Shown here in pieces: positions 20,816 through 30,890 of a DNA stretch of 64,000 bases (its first letter is position 1; each line of letters begins with the position of its first letter). The notes below the pieces were generated by a model. It made no database searches. It was not told the origin of the DNA and saw only the letters and a program-made list of their open reading frames with translations. Source of the DNA: Choristoneura fumiferana (lineage: Eukaryota; Arthropoda; Insecta; Lepidoptera; Tortricidae); assembly GCF_025370935.1 (NCBI RefSeq), contig NC_133478.1, positions 17,500,312 to 17,564,311 on the forward strand, given 5' to 3'. Both the position numbers and the translations under genes were made by a program.

Positions 20816-21194
20816 AAATTTTAATTATATTGAGCCAAAGCGTGTAGTCAATAAAACTTATATGATAAGGAGATATAATATGATGACAGATTCAAAACAA
20901 GCACAAACAAAAAACTCTAAGAAAGCTCAGGTGTCAAAAACTTTCTTTCGAAAAGATGTAGAAGACATAGAACTGTAAGAAAAACTTCTCGAGAAACACG
21001 ATCAGCACATGAACCGAGTCTATTCATAATTTTACTGCCGATCCCATTTGAGATAGTACTCGAATTAGGAATGAGACCATAAATTTGTTTCGGGGCAGTG
21101 CCTTGAAAGCTATCAAGTGTATTTATTACTCAGATAATGTAATAGGTAGCGGAATACTTAGAGTCAGCACGGCTCCAATACATCGTGGAGATTA
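20816..21194. other. No recognised feature
   Basis: AT-rich leader to the frame at 21195. A 33-codon frame starts at 20880 (MMTDSKQAQTKN), too short to support. Confidence 0.4.
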
Positions 21195-21647
21195 ATGTTG
21201 GATATCCGAAGACTTATCGGATGTTTCATGACTAAGAAAAAACCTTCGATCTTGAGTAGGTGTGTCGGATCTTCTTATGACTTAGTGCTGCTAGATCCTT
21301 TTAGAAAACAAAACAGTGCATCGGCTTCGGTGAAGGATATCCCGCAACGAATATTAGTAGCTACTGGCAAGTCTGGTTCTTTCCAGCGGTGTCCTGGGAA
21401 GAATCTGAGGGGTCTCATGCTGAGATTTCATGATCGTGATCGTGAAGGCGATATTTTAAACAGTATTCTTCTGGTCGGTATGAAAAAGGCGAACGCAAAA
21501 GTAGAGAAAAAAAGCTGTGGGTGCAAGCCATATGAACACGGGACGGAGATATCGAATTTAGTCCCGCATAAGATTTTTAAAGACTCCTTTCAGGTGAAGA
21601 CGCAAGACCAGCGAATGAACTACAGTCGATCGATGAGCAGTCCATGA
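21195..21647 (+). CDS. Unrecognised 150-codon open frame
   Basis: This is the longest intact frame in the window. It starts MLDIRRLIGCFMTKKKPSIL and is rich in Lys, Arg and Ser with four or five Cys (FQRCPGKN, KSCGCKPYEHG). There is no signal peptide, membrane segment or catalytic motif that I can recognise. The first Met is used only because it is the first in frame. The antisense frame is also fairly open over 21230-21500, so direction is uncertain. It could be a decayed retroelement frame, a host exon or chance. Confidence 0.2.
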   Translation: MLDIRRLIGCFMTKKKPSILSRCVGSSYDLVLLDPFRKQNSASASVKDIPQRILVATGKSGSFQRCPGKNLRGLMLRFHDRDREGDILNSILLVGMKKANAKVEKKSCGCKPYEHGTEISNLVPHKIFKDSFQVKTQDQRMNYSRSMSSP

Positions 21648-21880
21648 ACTATCAAACTCGCATTATATTTTAGTACAATTGACTTCGCATATAAAATGCA
21701 ACTATAATTGAATTCAGCCATCGCTTTGGAACAAAGCCAGGGGAGTAAACTAATGCTTAGTCAAAGGGAGCTATCTGATAATTTATCGACCAACAACAGT
21801 TACGCTGCAACACTCGCACCAACGAAGATGAGGACGTACAAAACCCGACCAATTGCATTACAGTATTTGGTAAGTATATA

Positions 21881-22701
21881 CAGGGTGCCCCAATTATATC
21901 GGTCAGTATGGGAGAGTCTGAAACTATACGATATACGAAAATTTCTTCTTAGGAACCATGACATCGATTTTAATAAAAAGAAAAACTGCATTCATGCATT
22001 TAAAAAAAAACCTGTACTCAGCTCGGGAATCGAACCCGGTTGTTTTGAAAAAAAAAAAAAAAAAAACTTACACTATTTCTATTTAGATATCGATTGTGTA
22101 CGTCTTAAGAAATAAATGTGTCCATGAAACATTATGTCTAAAATGAATAAAATGCATTGTTTTCACATACTTTAATTTATTTTAGTAGGTGTTCGAAGTG
22201 TCCACCGTTTCTTTCAATACACTGTTCAACACGGTTAGGTAACGATATTATTATTGCATCTTGACATGGTGAATTTGCTCAATGGCTGCTTTAAAGTCTT
22301 CAACGGTATCATAGCTTGTTGCATAGAGGTACAAACAACCATAGAGACAATTTTACATGCCAGAATTTGTTGAATATTGTAACGGTGGACACTTCGAACA
22401 TCTACTAAAATAAATTAAAGTATGTGAAAACAATGCATTTTATTTATTTTAGACATAATGTTTCATGGACACATTTACTTTTTAAGACGTACATAATCGA
22501 TATCTAAATAGAAATAGTGTTTTTTTTTTTCAAAACAACCGGGTTCGGTTCCCGAGCTGAGTACAGGTTTTTTTTTAAATGCATGAATGCAGTTTTTCTT
22601 GTTATTAAAATCGATGTCATGGTTCCTAAGAAGAAATTTTCGTATGTCGTACCTATAGTCTCAGACTTTCCCATACTGACCGATATAAATGGGCCACCCT
22701 G
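21881..22701. mobile_element. Inverted-duplicated Tc1/mariner-type element
   Basis: Ends CAGGGTGCCCC and GGGCCACCCTG, flanked by TA (21879-21880 and 22702-22703). Arms 21881-22209 and 22382-22701 are long inverted repeats around a ~170-bp centre. Each arm contains the C-terminal codons of a DDE transposase. The left one, on the minus strand (stop at 22177-22179), reads NRVEQCIERNGGHFEHLLK. The right one, on the plus strand, is decayed but keeps CNGGHFEHLLK. TA duplication plus the NGGHFEHLL ending fits the Tc1/mariner/IS630 superfamily. There is no catalytic core, so it is non-autonomous. Confidence 0.85.
22016..22065 (-). repeat. tRNA B-box-like segment with poly(A) inside the arm
   Basis: The minus strand reads AACCGGGTTCGATTCCCGAG, a B-box with a complementary CGGG/CCCG stem like a tRNA T-arm, next to a run of 18 A on the plus strand. 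The other arm has the same segment at 22531-22568 with GGTTCGGTTCCC. A SINE piece was probably captured before the arms were duplicated. Confidence 0.5.
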
Positions 22702-23125
22702 TAGGTATATCGTATATCTGTCATAATTATGGCTATTCCACACGCAAAGTTATTGGCTACCAGTAGTAGCTAATTCCGATCGTTAGAAATTCAGCTAAAC
22801 TATCATTCCTAAAGGTAGTATGACCAGCCGGTGAACGAGCAAAAAGAACATAATATGTATCACAACAGCGTCTCATTTTGAATGTTTATGTAAGAGCCAA
22901 TACCATAAATTGGTGTATACAGGAACGCACAACTCCGAAAGCAGTACTTTTCAAATGGTATTGTAAATTCATTCATTTTAATATTTATTGTTTCCGATTA
23001 CGAATCGAACTTCTCAGCCCGAATGAACCACTTTGCATATTTATTAGAATAAATCTGTGTGCTGGAAAGTTTATTATGAAGTGCTTATTTACAAAAGCAA
23101 CTGCAGTGAGCCGCTCTGATAAGAA
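22702..23125. other. No recognised feature
   Basis: No repeat match. A 94-codon frame at 22878-23162 runs into the next MITE and has no known motif. Confidence 0.45.
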
Positions 23126-23128
23126 TAA

Positions 23129-23421
23129 AGGAGCGGCCACACCGCTGCTTAAAAAACGGTGACGGTACGGAATCGCAGTGACGCATCGTCGTATGCGCAC
23201 CGTTTTTATCGCATGCTCTCCACACAGCTGCTTAAATTACGGAATCGCAGTGACGTGCCGTAAACGTCAAGATTTTACCGAACAAAACCTATGACGATTC
23301 CGCACCGTTTGTGTATTTTAAGCAACGGTGTGGATAGCATGCAATTAAAACGGTGTGCATACGATGAGTCACAGCGATTCCGTACCGTCACCGTTTTTTA
23401 AGCAGCGGTGTGGCCGCTCCT
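23129..23421. mobile_element. PIF/Harbinger-like MITE with TAA duplication
   Basis: Terminal repeats start AGGAGCGGCCACACCGCTGC and run ~47 bp through AACGGTGACGGTACGG. TAA flanks both sides (23126-23128, 23422-23424). A TWA duplication is typical of PIF/Harbinger. The inside is also palindromic (ACGGAATCGCAGTGACG and CATGCTATCCACACCG words), giving a layered foldback of 293 bp with no transposase. Confidence 0.85.
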
Positions 23422-23439
23422 TAATACCTATAGATTTTG

Positions 23440-24062
23440 TGACAATATTTATTTTGGTGTACTGCCTTTTCGGCGAAATATGTTTCGTCAAATTTCACTT
23501 AGCAACCAAACTTTCGCCAAAGTTTCATTTGGCAAACTAATCGTTGGCATAACTTTATACTTCGCATTTTTCTTATTTCGCAACATTTTTATATACTTCA
23601 TCACACTTTTATGAGGCAAATAATTATGTAGCAAATGATTGGCTTAGGCCAATTAACATTTGGCCAATTTGATTTGTGCGAGCAAGACGGTTCAGAGCAG
23701 AAGCGACTTGGATAGTTTAGGTTTAGCTACGCTCCGCTTCGCTCCCGCCTTAGCCTTCGATGTTAGGTTTTTTTAATAGCAGCCAGGATAACTGCCACTA
23801 GGAAAATAGGTTGGATGCCATTCAATAATAATATATGTTGCTAAATTAACGTATGCCAATCAATATATTTGACGAAAACATAAATGACATCTTAAAAAAT
23901 TCCAGGTAATAATTTGCATAATAATAATTTATCAGATCATTAGTTGGGAAATGATATCAGTGCGAAAAGTTGAGTTGGGAAATAACATTTCGCCCAAACA
24001 AAAATATGGTATAAATAGTTTGGGAGCTAATAATTTGCTAAATAATTTTCGCCGAAACATTA
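23440..24062. repeat. Word array with GGCGAAA/GGCAAA motif, flanking repeat C
   Basis: Words TTCGGCGAAATATG, TTTCGCCAAAG, CATTTGGCAAAC, TTCGCATTTT, TTAGGCCAATTAAC and TTTGGCCAATTTG fill 23440-23672. TTGGGAAATGATA, GTTGGGAAATAAC, TTTCGCCCAAAC and TTTCGCCGAAAC fill 23930-24062. The words occur in both orientations at irregular 14-20 bp spacing. Repeat C copy 2 lies between the two halves. Confidence 0.65.
23673..23920 (+). repeat. Repeat C, copy 2
   Basis: Matches 10173-10440 from TTTGTGCGAGCAAGACGGTT to GGTAATAATTTGCA with ordinary divergence and small indels. It lies within a word array, as copy 1 nearly does. Confidence 0.8.
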
Positions 24063-24939
24063 GTAAACCATTTATTTTATTTATTTGACAATAAAAAATA
24101 CAGCATTACAGTAAAACCAATGCGCTATTGTATCGTTAAGTTAAAAAGATGCTAGATCAATCTTGACTTCAAAATACAAAATATTTTTGTTCCTACCTGG
24201 GCGCATCTAATCAAAAACTTCTACTATAACTCAAGCTAATAACCTGCCTAGTAGTACAGTACAAATATAATGTAATTGTCGCTCGGGACTGTTCTGTTTT
24301 ATTCGTTTTCCTGAAGATTCATATGAGGAAGAAAAAGAAAACCAATCTTCTGTTTCAAATTCCTAACGACACTAGCAACCAAGTTTAATTGTGCATCAGT
24401 TTCAAAAATTTCAAACGATTTACGCGTCCGAACACAGAACGGCAAAACCAAAACAAATGCAATTTAAGCGAAACCCCTTTACGTTTTATCTTGCATTCCT
24501 GCACAAAGCGATCCAGTGACCGTTTTAATATTGTTCCTTTACCGACTATCCTACAGCTTTATAGGCATGCCAATAAGGTCGTGTTCAGCGTGCGACAAAC
24601 CGGCAAACAGTAGCACCGGTCGGAAGCAATACGGTTTAATGCCCCGGGGAAAAACGTCACTATTGATTTTTAAAGTGAAGAGTATTAATATGGGAAAGCT
24701 GTTAGTTTAACGATTAGCTTTAGAATTACCTATTCGGTTTAATGGGTTTCGCTAGGCTGCGAGTTGTAAAAGTCTCTCCTAGACCTACTTCTATGTGGGG
24801 CATAGGGTCTACATCAGATAGGCTAACTATTAAAAACATAGCTTCAAACTTGCTTGCTTGCTTCGTTTATTTCCATAGGTATTCCTACTTGGTTTGGATA
24901 GGTACCTATTTAACTAAATGTACTTAAACAAAACAACGT
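24063..24939. other. No recognised feature
   Basis: Unique-looking sequence; short frames at 24389-24710 have no motif. Confidence 0.45.
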
Positions 24940-25346
24940 CAATGAGGGCTATCGTTTTTTGTCTTTCTAGATGGCGCCACTGTTGCGTGAGGTTTTTAAT
25001 TGTGGCTTTCAAAGTCTGTTATTACGGGCGTGAAAACAAAGTTTAGATTAAAATCATATTTAATACACATTAAAACCGTACCATAAAAATATCGAGCAAC
25101 CACAGTGTTGCGTAGTCCCGTTTTGTTCGGAAAAAAGGGAGGACAAAAGTTTCCGAAAGACAAAACTGTCTCAAAACACAGACATTCATTGCCCCGGAAC
25201 CCATAATTGCCATAATTAATTTCAGATATTGCAAAATATAAATAAATCCGCGTAGCTCACCCAAAAACTATGAGATTTGACATTTCGGAGGCCTCACGCT
25301 ACACTAGCGTCTCTAGCGGCAAATTCTCACGCGATAGCCCTCATTG
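24940..25346 (+). mobile_element. TIR element E (CAATGAGGGCTATCG), copy 1
   Basis: Starts CAATGAGGGCTATCG and ends CGATAGCCCTCATTG. Subterminal words include AGATGGCGCC, TGCGTGAGGTTTTTA, GGCGTGAAAACAAAG and CCGTTTTGTTCGGAAAAAA. The whole 407 bp matches 43888-44316 in the opposite orientation. No target duplication is obvious. The body lacks a transposase; the ~60-codon frame found in both copies is probably incidental. Confidence 0.85.
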
Positions 25347-26069
25347 GAGTCTTTATCTAAACATTTACATTTCTGTATTGAAATACACTAGTCTAGTTTG
25401 TTTTACAATGATAGATAAGTAAAATGTTTTAAATCCTTGAATGTACCAAATCTGGCAGCTGAAGTTTGTTTACATTTAGCTAAATACCTATCGAAACCAA
25501 GAATAGTGCCATCCACGAAGACGCGTGATTTTGACAAAATTAGACATTCATGACATTGTAATAAGAACCACGGCACGCGTCATCGTGAATGACTCTACCT
25601 ATAACAGTCTACAATATTTAAATTTTGTAAGTACTGGTGTAATTTAGCAATGATTGATTATGATCTTACAATATTTTATTTTATTTATGGTTGCTATGAA
25701 TAAGATCGAAACTATTTATTAGAATTTCACTAATTTCTCTAATTATGGTATTAGCTTGAAATTTGTTGTATGTTGTGTATTGTTGATATAACCTCAAACT
25801 GTAAGCAGTCGTAGATTTAAGTGCTGTGAACCGATATTAAAACAAATTATTAATTTAGAATTAAGTACTAGAGCGTAATTAGTTTTTTTTTTTCGAGCAG
25901 CAATGTAATGCGTACAAAAATTTGATGCGAGAGAGAAGCGTTCTGTGACAGCTGTCAAGTCAAGAAACATAATAAAACAAAGTGGTATCACGTAGTGACA
26001 CATTGCGTGTTAATTTAGTTTATAAGGAAAATAATAAGTCATTTCTTTTTACTAAAACATAATAAGTAG
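25347..26069. other. No recognised feature
   Basis: AT-rich; nothing supported. Confidence 0.5.
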
Positions 26070-26232
26070 AGTGCGATTATTAGGGCCTATTATGGAAACA
26101 CCTGTTTTAATACCTCCATGCGTTTCTGAGAAATAGGTCTTGACATACGGACGGACGAACAGACTGATGGACAGCCAAGTAATCCTATAAGGGTTCCAAT
26201 TCGTCAACTGAGCTACGGAACCATAAAAAAAC
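26070..26232 (+). mobile_element. Repeat family A-like 3' portion
   Basis: ATACCTCCATGCGTTTCTGA, GACATACGGACGGACGAACA and GCTACGGAACCATAAAAAA match the end of the composite element at 35812-36417 and, at the terminus, the copy at 1993-2282. Confidence 0.6.
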
Positions 26233-26740
26233 ATACGTGCAAAGAGGTTTCAGAGAAAAAGAAGTCAAAAGGGTAAGTTATTAATCATTGAATTCACTGT
26301 AAAAAATATATCAGTAACAGCTGGTTTTTCCAAGTAGCACTATGCGTACGCACGCTTGAAAACATCCTCAATTGAACAAAAAACTTCTTAGTCACATCGC
26401 CGTCTTTTACTCACGATTTGAACCTGAGGCTTTTCTGTCTAACACTTGGAATCACAATCGTTTTCACCACTTCTTTCTGTCCGACGGTATAAGACGAGGG
26501 TAGAAAGAGATGGCGAATGCGATCGCGAACGTCGGCGCATTAGACATCATCTCTCAAAATTACCGTTCAGAAGCTGTGAAATTTTTAAAATACGTTTAGA
26601 ATACCTACTTATTTTTGAAATTTCATTTATGCACATACATATAATTAATGAGTTTCTGTTAAAAGAATCATTTTTAATACAAGCTTTTTTGCTGACTATA
26701 CAAACTGCATATCCGTACTAAATTTCAAGTCGATACTATA
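26233..26740. other. No recognised feature
   Basis: A 91-codon frame (26446-26721) has no recognised motif. GATTTGAACCTGAGG near 26415 resembles a B-box complement but no tRNA-like fold is visible. Confidence 0.4.
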
Positions 26741-26787
26741 CTCAGCGGCACAAAATTTGGCCCCCTCTACATACAAAAGTACCTATT
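26741..26787. mobile_element. Mini TIR element (CTCAGCGGCACAAAATTTGG), 5' part
   Basis: Same left end as the copies at 57278 and 58625, preceded by TA at 26739-26740. The right end is lost where the non-LTR tail begins. Confidence 0.7.
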
Positions 26788-26788
26788 T

Positions 26789-26860
26789 TATGGGCGGTGG
26801 TGATCTCTTACCATCAGGAGACCACTTGCTCGTTTGCCATCCAGTCGAATAAAAAAAAAA
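26789..26860 (+). mobile_element. Non-LTR/SINE 3' tail fragment
   Basis: TATGGGCGGTGGTGATCTC, ACCATCAGGAGACCACTTGC, CCAGTCGAAT then ten A. Same tail as 4500-4581. It is truncated at its 5' side into the mini TIR element, so it inserted there. Confidence 0.8.
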
Positions 26861-27065
26861 TATTAACCATTGAGGAGTTCTGTCCCGCGGAGACGATCCT
26901 GGCAGGACCACCAAGATGCCACTACCAGATTATTGTACTGTCACCAAATTTACATAAGTATGTCAAATTTCAAGTCAATCGGACCGCTGAAAGTGGGTCA
27001 AATTTAGATTCCAAGATTTGACCTAAACAAATATAATAAACAGGGCAAGCTAAAGAAAAGCTAGT
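26861..27065 (+). repeat. Repeat G, copy 1
   Basis: TATTAACCATTGAGGAGTTC, TGTCCCGCGGAGACGATCCT, GGCAGGACC, AATTTCAAGTCAATCGGACC match the minus-strand sequence at 45800-46012. Class unknown; abundant in Lepidoptera from general knowledge. Confidence 0.7.
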
Positions 27066-28369
27066 AATAAAGACGTAAAAAACTAACCGAAGACATCTTT
27101 ACTAAATATTTATATAACTATAACAATGAAAATTATAAAAGTGGTGTGATATAGAATATGTTTTATTAAATACACTTGTAGTAGCAACTTACAGCCCTAA
27201 TTAGTTACGGCTCCGGCACAGAATAAGCAATATTTAGTACAGTTTCCGAAAGACCATCGGACCCTTTAGTTCGAAATTTAAAGTTTTGGAGTCCTTTTAA
27301 ACAGACGAAGAAGACTGCAATTTTATAAGTGTAGTAAAAGATACTACAGCTTTTTTTTTAAAAGACTTCAGACTACTGAAAAGGAAAACACAACGTGCAC
27401 AAAGTCGGCACCCGAGACCACAATTTTGTGATTGGTTTTTTGGAGTCTTTTTGTCTTTTTTATTTCAACTCCAAATTTGTTACTTTTACGGGTATCCCGT
27501 GAAACCATATCGAAAATACAAACTGCTGCAGTGCTGGTCTCTTTTTCTGGTTTTTCTGTTCATCCATGTCTCAGTTTGTATTTTCGACTCAATTTTGTGT
27601 CATAAAATTGTACATTACTCTTTTATCCCTTTCTTTGTTCCTAAAACTTTCGGCTTGGAGGATTGAAAAGCTAAATGGCTAAGGCAATAGTCGACCTAGA
27701 AACTATTCGCGAATCTCAACATTTTTGAAAAGGACTTTCAGTCTTTCAATATAGCAGTCATTTATTTACGTTAAAAGGTTTTAACATCGAAGCTCTGAAA
27801 TACAACTCTAAGTTTGGAGGCTGAACAGCTTTTCAGCCTTTTAGCTTTTTACACGAGTCAAAAAACGAGGTCAGCCTTTAAAAAGGGCTAAAAGTCTCGT
27901 CTTTTCGAAAAATAGCATTAATAAAATTTTCGTCTAGACGAAAATTTTTATGCGCTTGTTGTACGATCACAGTAGCAGAAAAGTTGCTTCCGGCGCTTTT
28001 CCTAAAAACGAATGACGTACCGTAATCGCAAAGCTAATCACAGCTAATCGGAAGGAAATCTTTCCAATCAAAATGCCTAACTTGATTTACCAGGAATATT
28101 GGTACTTAGGTATATCAAACAAAGAGGTTAGGTAACGCAATGTATGTCAACTCCAAAGGAGTCGCAGCTATGCTGCTATATGTGGTACAATATCGTCGTG
28201 TGACGGCATTTTATCGCGATTTTTATCGAACCGACTGCCCGCCGTCTGCAGTAAACTTTAACTGCACGAGTCGTTTCATACGATTCATGGACATTTCAAA
28301 TGTATGAAATTATTTTAAATTAATCGTGTAATGTAATAGGTTTATTGTGCTCATTGTAATTTTTATTTA
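27066..28369. other. No gene; palindrome and repeated AGTCTTTT words
   Basis: 27240-27930 has many GGAGTCTTTT/AAAAGACTT words on both strands without a fixed period. A perfect 26-bp palindrome (AAAATTTTCGTCT and its complement) lies at 27923-27948. No coding motif; a 71-codon frame at 27451 is unremarkable. Confidence 0.4.
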
Positions 28370-28465
28370 TTTTGGTTTTTGATTATGTATGTAGTCTGTA
28401 AGGTTTTTATTGTATGGGCCAAGTTGTCTGAAAATAAATAAATTGAATTGATTTGAATTGAATTA
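28370..28465 (+). mobile_element. Probable non-LTR 3' end
   Basis: TTTTTGATTATGTATGTAGT, TTTTATTGTATGGGCC, CTGAAAATAAATAAATTGA then a GAATT-type simple tail. It resembles 3' UTR ends of lepidopteran non-LTR elements; no coding part remains. Confidence 0.45.
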
Positions 28466-28608
28466 ACCCAGTATACACATTTCAGCGATGCTGTTTTTCC
28501 CATATACCTAAGAGCATACGGGGCCGATGCAAAGTCCGATTTACGCTCTTATAGGTACGAAAGTACCTAATGAGATTTTACTGTCAATGAATTTCGTTTA
28601 TTGCGTTC

Positions 28609-28705
28609 CAATAGTTCCCGATCAGCATTGGACCCGCGTGGGAACTAGCCCTCACATTCTAAGAGGTCTGTGCCCGCAGCGGGACCTACTCATATATTAG
28701 GCCAA
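28609..28705 (+). mobile_element. GAT-tailed SINE, degraded 3' half
   Basis: GGACCCGCGTGGGAACTAGC, CATTCTAAGAGGTCTGTGCC, CGCAGCGGGACC and TATATTAGGCC follow SINE order with many changes. Confidence 0.7.
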
Positions 28706-29527
28706 GGTGATGTTCCAACGGACCTCCATATTCATTGCTATCCAGCATGCCTTAAGACGGCTCTGTATTCCAATCCGTTTGTTACTATTTAATATAAAAG
28801 GTACACTTCAGCTTGAAATATTTACCACATATAGTTCTCATTTTAATCTTGGAAGAATTCTTACCAATTCCAATAATGCGAATCAGTTAATTTTTAAAGG
28901 GTCACTGAACACGTTCAATTAACAATTATTGCTTTAATCTAAACAGTCGTAGCAACCTTGACACGCATCAATGGTCCGATTGCATTAGAACCGCCGACAA
29001 AATTAACGAAGAACAATTAACAGATACCTAATAATTCACCGTTCGAGCAGAACACGCCGACAAAGAGATTACCTCCTCCGTATCGGAAACAGCCATATTC
29101 GACCATTAAAAAACCACCAAAATACCTTTACATTTCAAACCCTCGCCCATCAAACTTTAAACTTTATACTCGAACGTTTACGGCACAAGTTACGAATTTA
29201 CAAAGTTTGAGCGGCGTGATATTTTCAATTGTACGAACAACAATTTGTCATGGGACTACGTAGCTGCAGGGTGAAGTTAACCTTTTGATAGAATATCGAA
29301 GATTCCCAATTAGGCTGAGTTTGTAAACATGGGTGGTAATTTATCGGTCGTCTAGTTGCTTGAACAATGCGATACCGTCATTGTTTACCGGCAGGTCTTG
29401 AGCTAGTTAGTAATTGAAGTTCGTCGCTATTGTCTGTTTGATGCGTGTTGTACTCTACCTGTTAAAGTTTTTGAATGCGAATTTCAAAGGCAGAAGCAAC
29501 TCAAATTTAACATATGAATGTCTGACA
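28706..29527. other. No recognised feature
   Basis: No supported gene or repeat. Confidence 0.5.
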
Positions 29528-29665
29528 TCCTACTAATATTACAATTGCGAAAGTTTGCGAGCGTTGGGTTTGTTAACACTTTAACGCTCAAACTGCTGGA
29601 CAGGTTTACACGAAATTTGGTATGTAAATAACTGGATCTCTGAAATACCACGAAGTAAATCTCAG
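29528..29665 (+). mobile_element. Helitron-like head fragment
   Basis: ATCCTACTAATATTACAATT, GCGAAAGTTTGCGAGCG, AACTGCTGGACAGGTTTACA, CGAAATTTGGTATG: the 5' half of a Lep1-type repeat. The TATCCCG and GCGGGC tail is missing. Confidence 0.65.
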
Positions 29666-29744
29666 CTACTTATCCGTCACGCTGTTCCTAACATTGCCAA
29701 CCTAAATTAGTCGATTAAGCAACTCGGACCGAAATCACCATACC

Positions 29745-30006
29745 TAATGCGTAGTCGTACACCCCAACGTTTATCTGTTCTTCGGGCGACATGGCCCGCC
29801 CATTGCCACTTCAACTTGCATATTCTCGAGTTTATGTCGACGACTTTAGTTCTTCGGCGAATTTTACTATTCCGGATTCCTTTGCGAAAGAAAGAAACTC
29901 TGAGTATAATAATATGATAGCTCTCCCGATTACTCGTAGCTCGTTGCGTGACTCTGGGCCTCTCCACACCCACAGTCAAGGACTACGTCTCAGAGCCATA
30001 GGCTAA
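29745..30006 (-). mobile_element. Non-LTR reverse transcriptase C-terminus, broken
   Basis: The minus strand reads YGSE (from the end at ~30003), a stretch like LTVGVERPRVTQRATSN, then IRNSKIRRRTKVVDINSRI and CKLKWQWAGHVARRTDKRWG. It is homologous to the tail at 14579 but extends further upstream. Intervening frames are disrupted and sequence after RWG is lost. Dead copy. Confidence 0.85.
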
Positions 30007-30253
30007 TAAACATCGTTTAAAACACCGATAACTTAACCCTCACGCTCATCGCAAGCAATCCAACCAACTGCAGTTATGTAATTCGGACCATATACGTTAG
30101 CACCGTTGAATCAACAGTACAGTAAGCAGGTGCCAAACCAGTCCTGCTGCATTGCTGCGAGAGATGGGCTCATGAGGTGCGATAAAATACTTACACGGTT
30201 GCTCGATGTAGGACATTAATGCAACACTTTGTCTTATTTAACATTTTGTTCTA

Positions 30254-30676
30254 AGCCGTGGTGGCCTACTATGGCCTCTCAAGCAGAGGATCGTGGGTTC
30301 AAATTCGGACTCGCAACTAGACATGTGCGCCGATCGAAAAATTGTCGGCGGCGGCGTCTGATGGTCTTTTGATCGGCGGCGGCGGCGTGATCGGCGTGAA
30401 ATCGGCGTGGCCATAGATTGCGTATTTTTGGGCATAACTTTTTAAGTTCTGTCTGTTTCGCAACTAAGTTTTTCGAAATTCATGTCCGAAATTACATTTG
30501 AAATTTACAACGACCCTTACGGAGACGGAAATCATCGTGAAGACATCTACTTAAACCTGCGAAGCTATTCAATGGTGTGTGTGAAGCTCCCAATCCGCAC
30601 TGGGCTCGCGTGGGAACTACGGCCCAAGTCTTGTCATTCTTAAAGGAGGCCGTGCCCAACAGTGGGATAATTATAG
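30254..30676 (+). mobile_element. tRNA-derived SINE, near full length, interrupted
   Basis: The head GCCGTGGTGGCCTACTATGG (A-box region) and ATCGTGGGTTCAAATTCGG (B-box) show tRNA ancestry and a Pol III promoter. The body is AGTTTTTCGAAATTCATGTC, CGAAATTACATTTGAAATTT, CAATGGTGTGTGTGAAG, CCGCACTGGGC, AGTGGGATAATTATAG. It defines the full length of the SINE family whose fragments occur all over this window. The GAT tail is eroded. A 138-bp insertion splits it at 30320-30457. Confidence 0.85.
30320..30457. mobile_element. GGC-rich insertion with 9-bp duplication
   Basis: TCGCAACTA at 30311-30319 recurs at 30458-30466, exactly flanking 138 bases absent from other SINE copies. The insert is rich in GATCGGCGGCGGCGG and ATCGGCGTG and has no clear terminal inverted repeat or poly(A). 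A 9-bp duplication without TIRs leaves the class open. Confidence 0.75.
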
Positions 30677-30739
30677 AGTGACACAGCATAAAATTCTAGC
30701 GCCAAAAACGCCTGTATTTCAAACAAAAGTTGATAAATA

Positions 30740-30890
30740 TACACACATACATACATACATGGTTTCCTTAACGGAAGAGCTTCTTGGTTTCAAACGAAAT
30801 TTCGCACATTAATTTTGAAAAGCTTAGAAGTGTGAGCCCGGCCTCAAACCCATGATCCTCGGCATGAAAGGTCATAGGGTACCACCGCTT
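30740..30890 (-). mobile_element. tRNA-derived SINE head, ATAC-tailed variant
   Basis: The minus strand has GCGGTGGTACCCTATGACCT, ATCATGGGTTTGAGGCCGGG (B-box region), GTGCGAAATTTCGTTTGAAA and AAGGAAACC followed by ATGTATGTATG. It is the same head as at 30254 joined directly to a simple tail, so a shorter SINE subtype. Confidence 0.7.

Noticed and set aside
20870..20895. AAGGAGATATAATATGATG resembles a bacterial ribosome-binding site and start (possible bacterial transfer)
   Set aside because: The frame is only 33 codons with no bacterial motif, and the surroundings are ordinary moth-like AT-rich DNA with retroelement scraps; chance match.
22022..22045. Possible tRNA gene from the GGTTCGATTCCC motif
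   Set aside because: No acceptor stem, D-arm or anticodon arm at the right spacing; best read as a captured SINE B-box.
25070..25264. Similar ~60-codon frames in both copies of element E (also 44012-44197)
   Set aside because: Shared because the element is shared; composition and length do not suggest a protein, and a start is not conserved in position.
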